This document shows, one piece after another, positions 22,366 to 35,144 of a stretch of DNA of 64,000 bases. Position 1 is the first letter of the stretch. Each line of letters opens with the position of its first letter. The notes under the pieces are model-generated. The model was given only the letters and a program-made list of their open reading frames with translations, was not told the DNA's origin and did not search any database. Position numbers and translations under genes: made by a program. The DNA is from Doris montereyensis (lineage: Eukaryota > Mollusca > Gastropoda > Nudibranchia > Dorididae), in assembly GCA_037039925.1 (NCBI GenBank), contig JAXRKP010000183.1:375001-439000 (forward strand), given 5' to 3'.

Positions 22366-22989
22366 TTTTAAGTAATTTTGTTGATAATATTTATAGAATG
22401 ACTGTATGTTGTCAATGTGTTTTGAAATTTGACATTATGAGTGTCGTTGGTCTTTACGCTACTAAGCTGCCCAATCAATGCACATGTTTTCATGGGAAGC
22501 TGTGGAAGAAATCTCTGAATAGCATTGTCACAAATATTATGGGGTCGGTGATTAGAAAGTTTTTATCACTAATCATGGGCTGTGCAATTGCAATAATGCC
22601 TTGCGAAAGTTGTATACGTTATTATTAGTATTATTATTAGTATTATTATGTATCTCTTGTAATATTCTCGGCTCTGTTTCTCTATCACGCTTTTTCACAT
22701 TTTGGTTTCTATCTATTGTCCTTAGGATATTTTGAGCTCTGAGAGAACGCCTGTAACGGCCACACAATTTTGTTATCTCCAGACTTTAGTAGGCCAAAAA
22801 AGGCTGGATATGGCAAATCTGTGGATTAGTTTCCTTGACGATTAGGAGTCTCCATTGAGGCGTAATCTGAGTGGGTTTCTCTATCGCCATCACTTGTTTG
22901 CGGTTGTCAGGCGATATTTATTTTTTAGCTTTGCATATCCCATCCACCTAGACAAGCCAAGGCCAAATTGGCATCATGCAGTTAGTCAT
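22366..22989. other. intergenic DNA with short (ATT)n
   Basis: No supported gene. Interrupted att triplets lie at 22617-22650. Confidence 0.55.
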
Positions 22990-23315
22990 AGATAGGGGAT
23001 TCGGTGGTCCAGGGGCAAGGTGTCAGCCTCATTACTCTTAACCATGAGATCATGGGTTCAAGCCCTGACGGTTGAAATTTTTATTGATTTTCTTTTCGAG
23101 TAAAACCCATCCCCTTGACCCAGGTAGGTGGATCGACACCTAGTTCCATCGGAGACAGACAATAAAAGGAGGTCAGCGTTTCGATCAGATCACAAGACTG
23201 TGGACACGTTAAAGATCCCTTGGCTGTTTACCGGACAATCGGAACAAAATTTAAATCCTACCAACCCCTCCCCTGATATCACAATAGCTGTGGATGTTGG
23301 GTAAAATGAAATGAA
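22990..23315 (+). mobile_element. full-length SINE-alpha
   Basis: This is the best preserved copy. The head is 'gattcggtggtccaggggca', with a canonical pol III B box 'ggttcaagccc' at 23055-23065. The body follows: 'cccaggtaggtggatcgaca', 'ggagacagacaataaaagga', 'gttaaagatcccttggctgt', a 'cctgatatcac...gctgtggatg' block and a 'gggtaaaatgaaatgaaatc' tail. The head derives from a tRNA, with the A-box region near 23005-23020 less clear. Confidence 0.92.
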
Positions 23316-23587
23316 ATCACAGATTTGCTAAATTGCCAACATTTTATTCCTATTTTTAGGTACCCGTGCCTTCCCACCAATGTTCTTGATTCTAGTCATG
23401 CGGTCTTGCTCCCTGCAACAGCAAAACTTTGCAACTTGGTGATGTCTGAGAATATTATATGATTTGATAAGTGTATCCCTGTGTGATGATTTCAAAATAA
23501 CATGGAAAAAAGAAAGATAAAAGCTGTTTGGCATTGGAATTTATTATTCGATTTCAAATTGTACTTTTGTAGGCAGACAAGGCTTTG

Positions 23588-23745
23588 TAATGAAATTAAT
23601 GTCACTGCTGTGTGCTATATACTCAGAGAATTATTTCTTTGATGATGTCACTGCTGTGTGCTATATACGCAGAGAATTATTTCTTTGATGATGTCACTGC
23701 TCTGTGCTATTTACTCAGAGAATTATTTCTTTGATGATATCACTG
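23588..23745. repeat. 53-bp tandem triplication
   Basis: Three copies each carry 'gatgtcactgctgtgtgcta' and 'cagagaattatttctttgat'. Confidence 0.93.
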
Positions 23746-24169
23746 TTTCTAATGACATCAAGTTGTAAGTGTTAAAAAATGGTGTTAAATAAATGTGACT
23801 TAACATTAGACTTTTCTTTTTAAAAATCTGAAATTGTTGCTGTTAAAGCAGTCACTGTTACTGTTGTAGTTTTAAGTGAAAGGTTGCGATGCATTTGCTA
23901 AGAGTGGGCTTGTTCCAAAGATAATTTGAAATTTGGCTTGAACTTTTAAAGAAGAATTGTTTGGGTTTTTTTAAAAAACATTTTTTAATTTTATGTATAA
24001 TGTTTCACCGCACTATCGATTTACTCATCTTTGCATCTTTATATATTTCTCCTAACATTTATATATTTAATGATTACCTTAAGTTACATTTGTTTCCAAT
24101 TTAAATGCGTTGATGTAATCTTCTATTTTTAAAAAGAACGGAAATTGTGATAACATCAGTATAATTTCC

Positions 24170-24315
24170 TTTTTTTAAAGGATCACTAAAGATGATTGAA
24201 TTGAACTCTGATAGTTAAGATGTAGCAATACGCTTTTCTTTTTTTTAAAGGATCACTAAAGATGATTGAATTGAACTCTGATAGTTAAGATGTAGCAATA
24301 CGCTTTTCTTTTTTT
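24170..24315. repeat. 70-bp direct duplication
   Basis: Two essentially identical copies of 'ggatcactaaagatgattga' to 'gatgtagcaatacgctttt' start at 24180 and 24250. Confidence 0.95.
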
Positions 24316-24354
24316 CCAAAGTGTATAAATTAGTAATCACACTAATTCATTGTT

Positions 24355-24715
24355 TTGTTTTGAAGACTGTTGACATCAGAGTGTTTTGAAGATTGTTGAC
24401 ATCAGTGTTTTGAAGACTGTTGACATCAGAGTGTTTTGAAGACTGTTGACATCAGAGTGTTTTGAAGGCTGTTGACATCAGAGTGTTTTTGAAGATTGTT
24501 GACATCAGAGTGTTTTGAAGACTTGACATCAGAGTGTTTTGAAGGCTGTTGACATCAGAGTGTTTTGAAGACTGTTGACATCAGAGTGTTTTGAAGACTG
24601 TTGACATCAGTGTTTTGAAGACTGTTGACATCAGAGTGTTTTGAAGACTGTTGACATCAGAGTGTTTTGAAGACTGTTGACATCAGAGTGTTTTGAAGAC
24701 TGTTGACATCAGAGT
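24355..24715. repeat. 26-bp minisatellite, about 14 units
   Basis: Units of 'gttttgaagactgttgacat' + 'cagagt'. Some units lack a few bases. Confidence 0.96.
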
Positions 24716-24919
24716 TTTCCTGCCTGTAAACTGAACTTAATGTAATTTATCGTCAGTGAAACTATCTAAACGCGGAAGTCTGCGCGGCGTCATTTTTCAT
24801 GAGATGCAAAAAATGTAATGAATCATCAAACAGTTTAAGATAAGGCTTCAAAAATTATGGTTTGCTTTTTGTATTCCAATTTCTATGTAGTAAGTGGGGG
24901 GAAATGGTCAGTTGTGTTT

Positions 24920-25335
24920 AAAATGGACTTATATGGTTAGAGTTGCATTTTTAAACAGATCTAGACACAAAATGGACTTATATGGTTAGAGTTGCATTTT
25001 TTAAACAGATCTAGACACATAAGTCCACTCGTTGACTTACGAGGCTAGAGTTTCAAGGCGGGGAGAAAAGCAGAAATTGTCGTTTAAATCATGTTGCTTA
25101 ACAGATCTTGTCTATCGGTTCAAGGCCGCCAATGCTAAAGACACGAAAGAAGTATACGCTGGGATCATCTGAAGGACAAATGTCATATCCCATCCCATAC
25201 ATGTATCATGAATTTGCGGGTTTAGACAGTTTCACCACTGATATAATATCTGGGGTTTTTTCAAGTCCAGATGAAGCATTGAAAGATTGTTATGTCGAAG
25301 AATTCTTTCTCAGCATATACATGGTGGCATACCAA
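24920..25335. repeat. repeat family F, copy 2, with a 49-bp duplication
   Basis: 'aaaatggacttatatggtta' to 'cagatctagacaca' occurs twice (24921 and 24970). Similarity to copy 1 at 16030-16400 then continues to about 25290. An 88-codon open frame (25108-25374) overlaps it, but copy 1 does not keep that frame, so I do not call a gene. Confidence 0.6.
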
Positions 25336-25459
25336 AAATTGCTAAATTTGTGTAAACTTAATTGGAAAAAATAATCCTGTTATTAGATTTGTCTGTTTGG
25401 TTGAGGAATTTGAATCTTGATATCAAGATATGACGGAGAGAACACTGAATTTTGTTCTT

Positions 25460-25587
<128 letters not shown>

Positions 25588-26186
25588 TTTAAACAAAATA
25601 ATATTTATTATTAGTTCTCGCTGTATCAGTATCAGCTGTGAGTCGACCACTTGCTCTTGCCATGAAACTATGATGTGAGTGATAGTAAATGATATCCCCA
25701 GTAATGATTTTATTACAGCCACTCTATGTAAACTTGAACATTTATAAACAAAAATTGTATCTACACTGTTGACCTTAGGGCCTATTGTGTAATTGCTGGG
25801 CTTCCCGATTGCTGTACAATTAAGCTGCAGGACCCACAACTTACCCCAGTCAGCTGAAGCCGTAAAGCGATTTTATCGTCGTTTCACAGGCTCTCTTTCG
25901 GAGTTGAAAAGACCTGTGTCCCATTTTGAAAAAGAATAAGACTCAGGGCTTTGGTCATTATTAATATTAGATATATATTTTCATTTATCATTTGATCACA
26001 TTATTTCAATGAGATAAAATCGATCAAGGGTATTATACTTGTTAGATACAACAAGGGGCAAAGTTCAAACATCAAATACAACAAGATGACATTGGTCACA
26101 GGATTGAACAGACCTTCAGCCATGTTCTAATCAAAATTTGAAGTTATATTGTTTGTAACGATACATATAAAATCAAAAAATGATAT

Positions 26187-26189
<3 letters not shown>
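25588..26189. other. intergenic DNA, no gene seen
   Basis: No recognisable coding or repeat structure. Confidence 0.5.

Positions 26190-26236
<47 letters not shown>
26190..26236. repeat. (CT)n(TA)n compound microsatellite
   Basis: A run of ct dinucleotides is followed by ta dinucleotides. Confidence 0.95.
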
Positions 26237-26939
26237 GTAAGTCAGTCTAAGGGTGTTTTCCGACATGGAGAAAGTCCACTTGGAAAATAAGAATCTGGCA
26301 TGTGTTCCCATTGGCTCATGTAACTAACATTAATAGATGCATGGTTATTGCGTTGAATCCCCGTTTTAGTTGATACACATAGTATTCACACATATGGCAT
26401 TTACATGATGTATTATAACTGTGTACCACCACACATTAAATAACTTATCTTTCATAATTACCGTACACTATATATTTATACATATTTAAACCTTCCAACC
26501 ACTTGCCTTGTTACTTGAAGTCTTTGTGAAATGACGAGACAAAATGTTGGTCACTGGCTTTCACTCACTATGTTTTATAAAAGTTTGAATCTTTGATCAC
26601 CATGCTTTATTATGCAATAAAAGTTCTGATGTGGGTACCTCAGCTTTCTTCTGGTCTGATTTACTCTGTGTTATTGTGGCTGTATGTCATGTGTCCCATC
26701 GTGTGCACACTATGTAGATGTAGTCATTGGTAAATCCTACTTCTTTCCTTTTCAATCTTTTGCTGTTCACAATATTATCTTTCATCTTGCTTACTTATTT
26801 AGGCGCATAGCTCTGGGATGAGCACAGGCCATTGACGATGCCACTCCCGCCATCGCACTCTGTTCTGGGCTGCCTACTGAATTCCTATCCAGTTGGTTTC
26901 TGAGGACTGGCGTGTCAGGCTGTTTCATATTTGTAGTGT
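26237..26939. other. intergenic DNA with a delta 5' fragment
   Basis: No gene is seen. 'ggtaaatcctacttctttcc' at about 26730 matches the 5' part of delta but lacks its 3' end. The following 130 bases ('gcgcatagctctgggatgag', 'gttctgggctgcctactgaa') are relatively GC-rich and look like part of another dispersed element that I cannot name. Confidence 0.45.
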
Positions 26940-27560
26940 TGTATTGTAGTGTTGTGGTGGTGAAATTGTAGTGAAATTGCAAGGAAATTGTAGTGTTGTG
27001 GTGAAATTGTAGTGAAATTTTGGTGACGAAATTGTAGTGTTGTGGCGAAATTGGTGTTGTGACGAAATTGTGTGGTGAAATTGTAGTGTTGTGGTGAAAT
27101 TGTAGTGTTGTGGTGAAATTGTAGTATTGTGACGAAGAGAGAATTGTAGTGTTTGTGACGAAATTGTAGTGTTGTGGTGTAGTGTTGTGGTGAAAATTGT
27201 AGTGTTGTGACGAAATTAACCAGTGTTGTGGTGAAATTGTACTGTTGTGACGAAATTGTAGTGTTGTGAAATTGTGATCGTGTGACACCGACGAAATTCA
27301 GCAAGTGTTGTGACAAAATTGTAGTGTACTCTTAGTCTTAGTGTTGTGGTGAAAGGTGACGAAATTGTAGTGTTGTCACTCAGTGAGGTAGTGTTTGACG
27401 AAATTGTAGTGTTGGCAGAAATTGTAGTGTTGTGGTGAAATTGTAGTATTGTGGTGAAAACCCAGTTTGAAATAGTGTTGTGTGGTGAAATTGTAGTGTT
27501 GTGTGAAATTGTAGTGTTGTGTGAAATTGAGTGTTGTGGTGAAATTGTAGTGTTGTGGAC
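26940..27560. repeat. 19-bp minisatellite
   Basis: About 30 units of 'gtgttgtggtgaaattgta' with ggtg/gacg variants and many truncated units. Confidence 0.95.
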
Positions 27561-27589
27561 AGCAAACTTGTGATCCGGTGAAACCAGTT

Positions 27590-29000
27590 ATAGGTGAGGA
27601 AAGTAGGTCAGTGAATGAAAAGATTTATAGGTAGGAAAAGAATGAAAATCCAGTTTACATGTAGAAAGATTGTCAGTATAAGATGTAAAAACCCAGTTAG
27701 AGTGAAGAAAGATTGTGTCAGTATAAAGATTTGAAAATCCAGTTACCACATGAAAAAGATTGTGTCAGTATAAAGATGTGGGAATGAAAACCCAGTTTTA
27801 AGTAGAGAAAGATTGTGTGTCAGTATGAAGAGGAAATGAAAACCCAGTTTATAGGTGTCAGATTGTCAGTATAAAGATGTATGAATGAAAACCCAGTTAT
27901 CGTAGAAAAGATTGTGTCAGTATAAAGATGTGGGAATGAAAACCCAGTTTATAGGTGGGAATGAAAACCCAGTTTATAAAAATATTGTGTCAGTATGAGG
28001 ATGTGTGAATGAAAACCCAGTTTATGGAGGTAGAGAAAGATTGTGTCAGTATGAAGATGCGGAAATGAAAACCCAGTTTTATAGGTAGAGAAAATATTGT
28101 GTCAGTATAAAGGATAATAAAATGAAAACCCAGTTTTAGGTGAGAAAAGATTGTGTCAGTATGAAGGTAAAATGAAAACCCAGTTATACATAAGAAGATT
28201 GTGTCAGTATAAAGATGTAGAATGAAAACCCAGTTTATAGGAAAGATTGTGTCAGTATGAAGATGTGGGTAACCCAGTTATGAAGATTGTGTCAGGAATG
28301 AAAACCCAGTTATACATAGAAGAAAGGTGTGTCAGTATAAAGATGTGTGAATGAAAACAGTTTATAGGTAGAGAAAGATCAGTATAAAGATTATGAAAAC
28401 CCAGTTATAGGTGAGAAAGATTGTGTTATAAAGATGTGTGAATGAAAATCCAGTTTTAGAAAAGTCAGTATAAAGATGTGGGTCAGTATTAAGATGTATG
28501 TGAATGAAAACCCAGTTTATAGGTAGAGAAAGATTGTGTCAGTATAAAGATGTATGAATGAAAACCAGTTTATAGGTAGAGAAAGATTGTGTCAGTATAA
28601 AGATGTGGGAATGAAAACCCAGTTTTATAGGTAGAGTATAAAGATTGAATGTCAGTATAAATGTGTGGGAATGAAAAACCAGTTTATAGGTGAGAAAGTT
28701 ATAGGTAGAGAAGAAAGATTGTAGAAAGATTGTGTCAGTATAAAGATGAAAACCCTCAGGGAAGTGGAAATGAAAATCCAGTTATACATAGAGAAAGATT
28801 GTGTGATATAAAGATGTGTATGCTTTCCAGACAGTTAATGACTTATGAAAGATTGTGTGTCAGTAAAGCAGTTATACTGTCTGGAAACCCAGTTATACAT
28901 AGAGAAATTGTGTCAAGTGAAGATGTGGGAATGAAAAACCCAGTTATACTGTCAGTATGAAGATGTCGTGAAAACCCAGTTAGTCAGTATAAATGTGAAT
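27590..29000. repeat. about 53-bp minisatellite, degenerate
   Basis: Units carry 'gaatgaaaacccagtttata', 'ggtagagaaagattgtgtca' and 'gtataaagatgtg'. Almost every unit has internal deletions, so lengths range from about 35 to 55. Whether this is biological or consensus error cannot be told from sequence alone. Confidence 0.93.
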
Positions 29001-31260
29001 GGAGTTACAGTCTATAAATGTACGTGAATGAAAATGTGCGTGGAGAAAGATTGTGTCAGTATAAAGATGTGGGAAGTCTATGAAAACCCGTGGATATGTG
29101 TCTAAAAAGTTTACGTGATCTGTGTCATATGTGGAAATGAAAACCCAGTCTATAAAAATTAGGTGGTGGTCAGAGTATCGTGGAATGAAAAGTCTATAAA
29201 TGTGCGTGGATACAGTCTATAAATCCAATTAGTGGATATGGTCTATAAAGATGTGGGTGGATACAGTCTATACAATGAAAATGTGGTATACGGTCTATGA
29301 AGGTAGAGAAAGATTGTGTCAGTATAAAGATGTGTGTGAAAACCCAGTCTATAAATAAAGATGTGTGAATGAAAACCAGCGTGGAAAGATTGTGTCTATA
29401 AAATGTACGTGGATCAGTCTATAAAAAGATTGTGGATAAAGATCTATGAATGAAAACCAGTGGATACGGTCCGTATAAAGATGTGTGGATACAGTCTATA
29501 AATTGTCAGTATGAAGAGCCTCAGACGTTGCTGTACTGTATGCTTTGTGGAGTTAAGGTCTATAAATGGCCTGCGTGGATACAGTCCTATAATTGTGTGG
29601 ATGTCTATGCGTGGATGCGGTCTATAATTGTGCGTGGAACGTGGATACAGTCTATAAATGTGCGTGGATACAGTCTATAAATGTACGTGGATACAGTCTA
29701 TAAATGTGCGTGGATACAGTCTATAAATGTACGTGGATGCGGTCTATAATGTATGCGTGGATCGGTCTATAAATGTATGTGGATACAGTCTATAAATGTA
29801 CGTGGATACAGTCTATAAATGTACGTGGATACATCAGTCTATAAAAATGATGCATGGATACAGTCTATAAATGTACGTGGATACGGATATGTCATGGATA
29901 GTCTATAAAACGTGGATATCAGTCTATAAATGTGGATACGGTCTATAGTCTATAAATGTGCATGGATGGTCTATAAATTGCGTGGATACAGTCTATAAAT
30001 GTATGTGGATACAGTCTATAAATGTACGTGGATACAGTCTATAAATGTGCATGGATACAGTCTATAAATGTGTGTGGATACAGTCTATAAATGTATGTGG
30101 ATTTGGTCTATAAATGTACGTGGATACGGTCTATAAATGTATGTGGATACGGTCTATAAATGTACGGTCGTGGATACAGTCTATAAATGTATGTGGATAC
30201 GGTCTATAAATGTATGTGGATACAGTCTATAAATGTACGTGGATACAGTCTATAAATGTGCATGGATACAGTCTATAAATGTATGGATACGGTCTATAAA
30301 TGTGCATGGATAATGGTCTATAAATGCGTAAATTTGGTCTATAAATGTACGTGGATACAGTCTATAAATGTATGTGGTGGTCTATAAGTCGTGCATGTCG
30401 TGGAATCTATACGTGGATACAGTCTATAAATTGTGTGGATACGGTCTATAAATGTCTATAAATATGCATGGATACAGTCTATAAATGTGCGTGGATACAG
30501 TCTATAAATGTGCATGGATACAGTCTATAAATGTGTGTGGATAATGCGTGGATACAGTCTATAAATGTGCATGGATCGGTCTATAAATGTACGTGGATAC
30601 AGTCTATAAATGTGCATGGATCGGTCTATAAATATTGCATGGACAGTCTATAAATTGTGTGGAAATGTATGTGGATCGATCTATAAATATGCGTGGATAG
30701 TCTATATATGTATGTGGATACAGTCTATAAATGGTACGTGGATACAGTCTATAAATGTATGTGGATACAGTCTATAAATGTGCATGGATACAGTCTATAA
30801 ATGTGCATGGATGGATATGCGTGGAGTCTATAAATGTCGCGTGGATACGTCATAAATGTGCATATCGGTCTATAAATGTGCATGGATAGTCTATAAATTA
30901 TGTGGATACAGTCTATAAATGTGCGTGGATACGGTCTATAAATGTACGTGGATACGGTCTATAAATGTACGTGGATCTGGTCTATAAATGTGCATGTGGA
31001 TACAGTCTATAAATGTACGTGGATAGTCTATAATGCGTGGATACAGTCTATACGTGGATACAGTCTATAAATGTATGTGGAGTCTATAAATGTATGCGTG
31101 GATACAGTCTATGAAATACGTGGATAGTCTATAAATGTATGTGGATACAGTCTATAATTGTGCGTGGATACAGTCTATAAATGCGTGGATACAATCTATA
31201 AATATGCGTGGGATATGTGCGTGGATAGTCTATAAATGTACGTGGATACGGTCTATAAAT
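29000..31260. repeat. 23-bp minisatellite, about 95 units
   Basis: Units of 'tggatacagtctataaatgt' + 'gcg/acg/atg'. The first 500 bases are a mosaic with the neighbouring 53-bp unit, for example 'aaaacccagtctataaa', so the two arrays blend. Confidence 0.95.
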
Positions 31261-31554
31261 CCATCTTTACCTACTACTACACCAATTCACCTGGTATCAC
31301 TTCTCATATGGTGAAAAAGAAAAGGCATAATTTCAATGACACAAACAAGTTGTTTTTTGGTGAAATTTGTGTGCAAATATTTCATTTTCATTGCTGGTTG
31401 ATCATTGATAGACGATTTTATGCAATACTTGTAGCACTAATTTCTCTCTTAAGAATCTAGTCCTAGATTCTTCTCATTTCTTACGTTTCCTCCCTTAAAT
31501 ACTAAATCCCATTCTCAAGACTCAAAGTTGAACGTAGTTTGATCAGAGTAAAAG

Positions 31555-31826
31555 TAAAAAGTTCCACCAAGGCCATCATGGCCCATAGAGCCAGAGCTTA
31601 TCCCAGTTTCAATAGCGTGAATGGAACAGGTGATGATAGTCACCTCCTGTGTTGGCCAATGCTCTGACGCTGAGTTTTACAGCGGGTGCAGTGTGGAAAT
31701 GCATGTTAGCATCCTTCTCAGGGAACACTAACGTCGTCAGACCTAGCTTTGCTAGGATTCGAACCCGGGACCTCATGATCTCCAATCCGGTAGCCAAACC
31801 ACTCAGCCACCGACACCACTTCCTCA
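31555..31826 (-). mobile_element. SINE-beta
   Basis: On the minus strand the head reads 'ggtggctgagtggtttggct', with a B box 'gggttcgaatcc' (31755-31766). The body has 'aggtgactatcatcacctgt' and 'agctctggctctatgggcca', and the 3' end is rich in aaagt. It lies immediately 3' (in transcription sense) of a SINE-gamma copy. Confidence 0.88.
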
Positions 31827-31829
31827 GGA

Positions 31830-32075
31830 GTAGAGCCGTGAATTTTTTCTAGGCATACGGCCGTGATGTGGTACTTTGTGCCGTTGCTTTCACGCCACCT
31901 TTACTCACCAAGTCTGAATAGACCTGGCTACCACTACCCATATCGCTGCTGGGTTCAGGAGGGCAAGAATATTTTGCTCACACTGGGAATCGAACTCAGG
32001 CCTCCTGGGTGGTAGTAGGTAGTGGTGGTGGTAGTCAGAAGCTCTACCAACTGAGCTACCAGCGCCTCATTTTCT
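31830..32075 (-). mobile_element. SINE-gamma with a clear tRNA-like head
   Basis: On the minus strand the 5' end carries a good A box 'tagctcagttgg' (32047-32058) and B box 'gagttcgattccc' (31985-31997), spaced somewhat wider than in a tRNA because of a 'ccaccaccactacctactac' insertion. The body contains 'tattcagacttggtgagtaa' and 'accacatcacggccgtatgc'. A second copy is at 35970-36215. It is not a tRNA gene: no cloverleaf can close and the body continues. Confidence 0.85.
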
Positions 32076-32084
32076 GTCATGAAT

Positions 32085-32300
32085 CGCTATCCGAAAGTTG
32101 GGGAATCAGAAGGGTGGGAGTGTGGAGCCCCCCACCAGAACACTGAACATATTCTCCAGCAGCGTCCGTTCACACATCAAAGAGAACAGCGATATGGCCA
32201 GGAGAGAGGATCCTCTAGAAAGAAAAGTTCTACGGCCCCATGGAGAGTCTGCGAAAGACTGTGCAACTCATGGAGGCAATCCGCATCCTGATCTGATCTG
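32085..32300 (+). pseudogene. C-terminal tail of a LINE ORF2
   Basis: WECGAPHQNTEHILQQRPFT (from about 32118) matches the 'CxCG...TxxHIL..CP' zinc-knuckle-like end of many non-LTR ORF2 proteins. After frame changes, YGPMESLRKTVQLMEAIRIL precedes a stop near 32297, the usual last residues. Mutated Cys (QQR for QxC) and frameshifts show it is dead. Confidence 0.8.
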
Positions 32301-32449
32301 CTAGCAGAGAGGTTGAAGAAGAAGATTTACTGTTAAAATTTGAACTCTTCACCGACTCATCGTAACAGTAATATTCTCTTGGCCGTTATGACATTAATGT
32401 TCATTCTTCCCTTCACGCCACAACTTTGTAAAATGTGTAAACCACAGTG

Positions 32450-32790
32450 GGGACTCGGTATTCCAGAGGCAAGGAGGTGTCAGCCTCTCTATCAATCCAA
32501 AGGTAGTGGGGTCAAGCCCTGCCAATGGATACGTTTTCTTGATTTTTAAAAAAAAAAAAAAAAAAAAACAAAATCTACCTCCCTGGTCCCGGTAGGTGGA
32601 TCAACACCTAGTCCCATCGGATACAGACGATAAAAAGAACGTCAGAACAGATCACAACAAACTGCACGGTAAAGATCCCTTGGCTGCTTACAGGGCAGTC
32701 CGTGCAAAATTTAAAATCCTACCAAAAACCCCTGAGATCATCTCAGTCTCAGTGGTGGATGTGGGTGAAATCAAAGAAGTAAAGCACAGT
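32450..32790 (+). mobile_element. SINE-alpha, nearly full length
   Basis: The head is 'ggactcggtattccagaggc', with a weak B box 'ggggtcaagccc'. An internal 20-base A run is at 32551. The body has 'cccggtaggtggatcaacac', 'ggtaaagatcccttggctgc', 'cctgagatcatc' and 'ggtggatgtgggtgaaatca'. Confidence 0.9.
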
Positions 32791-33734
32791 ACGTGTAATC
32801 TCGTTTCATTTCAGTGCCCACGTATGAACTGATTTCAAGATAGTTCTCCAAACGGAAAAGATGGCACCCATCCTAAAACATGAAAACTTTTTTATTCTCT
32901 TGGGATTATTTCAATTCAATTCAATTAAAGAAAACTTTTAATCATACCCGAAAGGCAATTATTCATATCCACACAAAAAAATTACAAAGCACAAAATTTA
33001 ATTTAAAGTTTACCATACACCAAAATCACTGTCCACATACACAGATTAAATAAATAAAAAAAAAAAAAGACAAAGTGTCACACAGCAGCACAGATGCAAC
33101 ATATAAATATAACAATAACATATTTTGGCTTTGTTTAGCCCATATACATGTACATGTGTGTTCTCCGTTGTGTCATTACCACACGTCAAGTGGGGTAAAT
33201 CAAAATCACATTTTAGTATTTATCTTTATCTTTCCTCTCATTCAACCTTTTTTTAATTTGTTTTTATTTACTTGACATTGATATGATGAGTCCCCCCTTG
33301 ACGTTGAGATACCAGCTGTTGTTGTCGTCAATGTCACATTATATTCTCTTCTTTTAACTGATAAAGAAAACCCCAAACTAAACCAAAAAAGTCCCAAACA
33401 GAAGCAAAATAAAAAACAGCATAGTAAAATTAATGTTTAAAAGCACACAGCTATTCAAAACACAAGTTACCACATTGTTAGAAAAAAGTTGAAAAGCTCA
33501 AATCACATTCGATTCAGAAGAGAAAAAAATATGGAACAAAACCCCCCCCCCCCCAACCATCTCCTAAAGAACAAACTCCACTTCAATAAACAAAACAAAA
33601 AATGACTAACAACAAAAGTAACATGTAAAATCCAAAACACTTGAATAAGCAAAGAAGAAAAGTAATAACACACATCTTTTTTTTCTCACGTTTTGACAAT
33701 TTATTGAGAATTTTGTAAAGATAGTTTACATTTC
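32791..33734. other. intergenic DNA, no gene seen
   Basis: AT-rich DNA without supported open frames. Homopolymer runs (A11 near 33058, C14 near 33541) stand out. Confidence 0.5.
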
Positions 33735-33850
33735 ACGCTTGTTCCCATCAGTGACATCAGTGACAGCAGTGACATCAGTGACATCAGTGACACCAGTGAC
33801 ATAAGTGACAGCAGTGACATCAGTGACAGTGACATCAGTGCCCAGTGACA
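33735..33850. repeat. 9-bp minisatellite
   Basis: About 12 units of 'gtgacatca' with gcagtgaca variants. It yields a short MSLMSLLSL-type frame on the minus strand, which is an artefact. Confidence 0.93.
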
Positions 33851-34744
33851 AGAAAGTACACTGCCAACGTCACCACAACATCCATTGTAAAATAACAATT
33901 TTCATTTCATTTTCATATAAATACAATGTATCATGTATGCAAGCAGAGTGAGTGCAAATTTTCACAATGCAATGAGTGTACAATGAATAAGGCACATATC
34001 AATATTAATAATATTACATCTTAGATACACAAAAAAATAAAAAAAAAAAAAAATTTGTGTACGTGTGTGCGTGTGATTTTATTTATTACAGATGAAGCTC
34101 ATTATTGAAAACCAAAGTGCCTTTAAAAATAACATATGCCACAAACAACCTTATCTTAAAATAAAAACACGACAGAGTTTTACAAAAAGATACATGATAA
34201 AGTGTTAAGAGCAAAGGATGGGTAACAAACAATTGATAGCACAAGGAAGGATATTAATATCACTGATGAGTAGACAGATAAGGAAACGAAAAACAAAATC
34301 AAACCAACAGTAATATATTACATAATGTTAAACAATTTTGGCCTGACTCAGCCAGTGACACAAGCCAAAATAAAACATCAACAACGATTGATTCAGCAAT
34401 GCTACAGCACCTTTTCTCTCATTTACAGTGATGATACGTCCTAGGATGAGCAGTGTTAAAATAAAAACCAGTGTCCCTTTGGCCCGAGTCTGGCCTATTG
34501 GTTGCAACTGAATGTCCAACAAGATGAAGATTGCATCATGCCATAAAAGTTTTTACACAATGTGTCAGGCATTGGAAACTTGAGCAGAAATCTGAGGAAG
34601 ACATTGAGATTGATGATGAGGATCTTGGATCTCATGCAAACATTTAGAGCGGTGACATTCATAAAAAGGAGGTTACAAGTTAAAATGTTCAGTTTGGAAG
34701 TTAATTTTGAAAAAGCCACCAAGGTAATATGATCATAACAAGTT
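33851..34744. other. intergenic DNA, no gene seen
   Basis: Several open frames under 90 codons on the minus strand (34328-34761) lack recognisable motifs. Confidence 0.45.
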
Positions 34745-34900
34745 GTCTTTGTTTGTTTCATTGAAATTTATCCCGTCCACCATATGCGATGATCTCAGGG
34801 TGAATAAAGAGCTAATAAAAGGTGGGAGATAAGTGAATGAGCGGGAAGGATGGAAGAAGAACCTACCAAGAACTCCCGCCAACCAAACCTTCAAGTTGTC
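34745..34900 (-). mobile_element. delta element
   Basis: 'ttcattgaaatttatcccgt', 'ccaccatatgcgatgatctc', 'agggtgaataaagagc' and 'agaacctaccaagaactccc' are the family read in reverse. Confidence 0.78.
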
Positions 34901-34949
34901 ACAAAACAGAACCAAAAAACCCCAAAACATGACAACCCCTCCTCCCATC

Positions 34950-35020
34950 AAATCTAAACCAAAAGGTCGTGGGGTCATGCCCTACAGGGTAAACAATTTG
35001 CTCTAGTTTTTTTTTTTTTA
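34950..35020 (+). mobile_element. SINE-alpha head fragment
   Basis: 'aaccaaaaggtcgtggggtc' and 'gggtaaacaatttgctctag' match the alpha head. An A/T homopolymer block ends it. Confidence 0.65.
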
Positions 35021-35144
35021 AAAAAAAATGACATCACATGTGTGCACATAGCTAACACATATCTAGATGCACACACATACACACACGCATCGCACGCACA
35101 TGACAAATCTTGTTACATGGACGAGGCAAAAAAGACGTCATCAA

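Noticed and set aside
25108..25374. 88-codon plus-strand frame as a gene
   Set aside because: It overlaps dispersed repeat F, whose other copy (16030-16400) does not preserve the frame.
26791..27565. Asn/Thr/His/Phe-rich minus-strand frames
   Set aside because: They come from the 19-bp minisatellite and have no flanking exon signals.
31985..32063. A genuine tRNA gene at the gamma SINE head (good A and B boxes)
   Set aside because: The arms do not pair into a cloverleaf, an extra ccacca/ctacta stretch separates the boxes, and a SINE body follows, as in the second copy at 35970.
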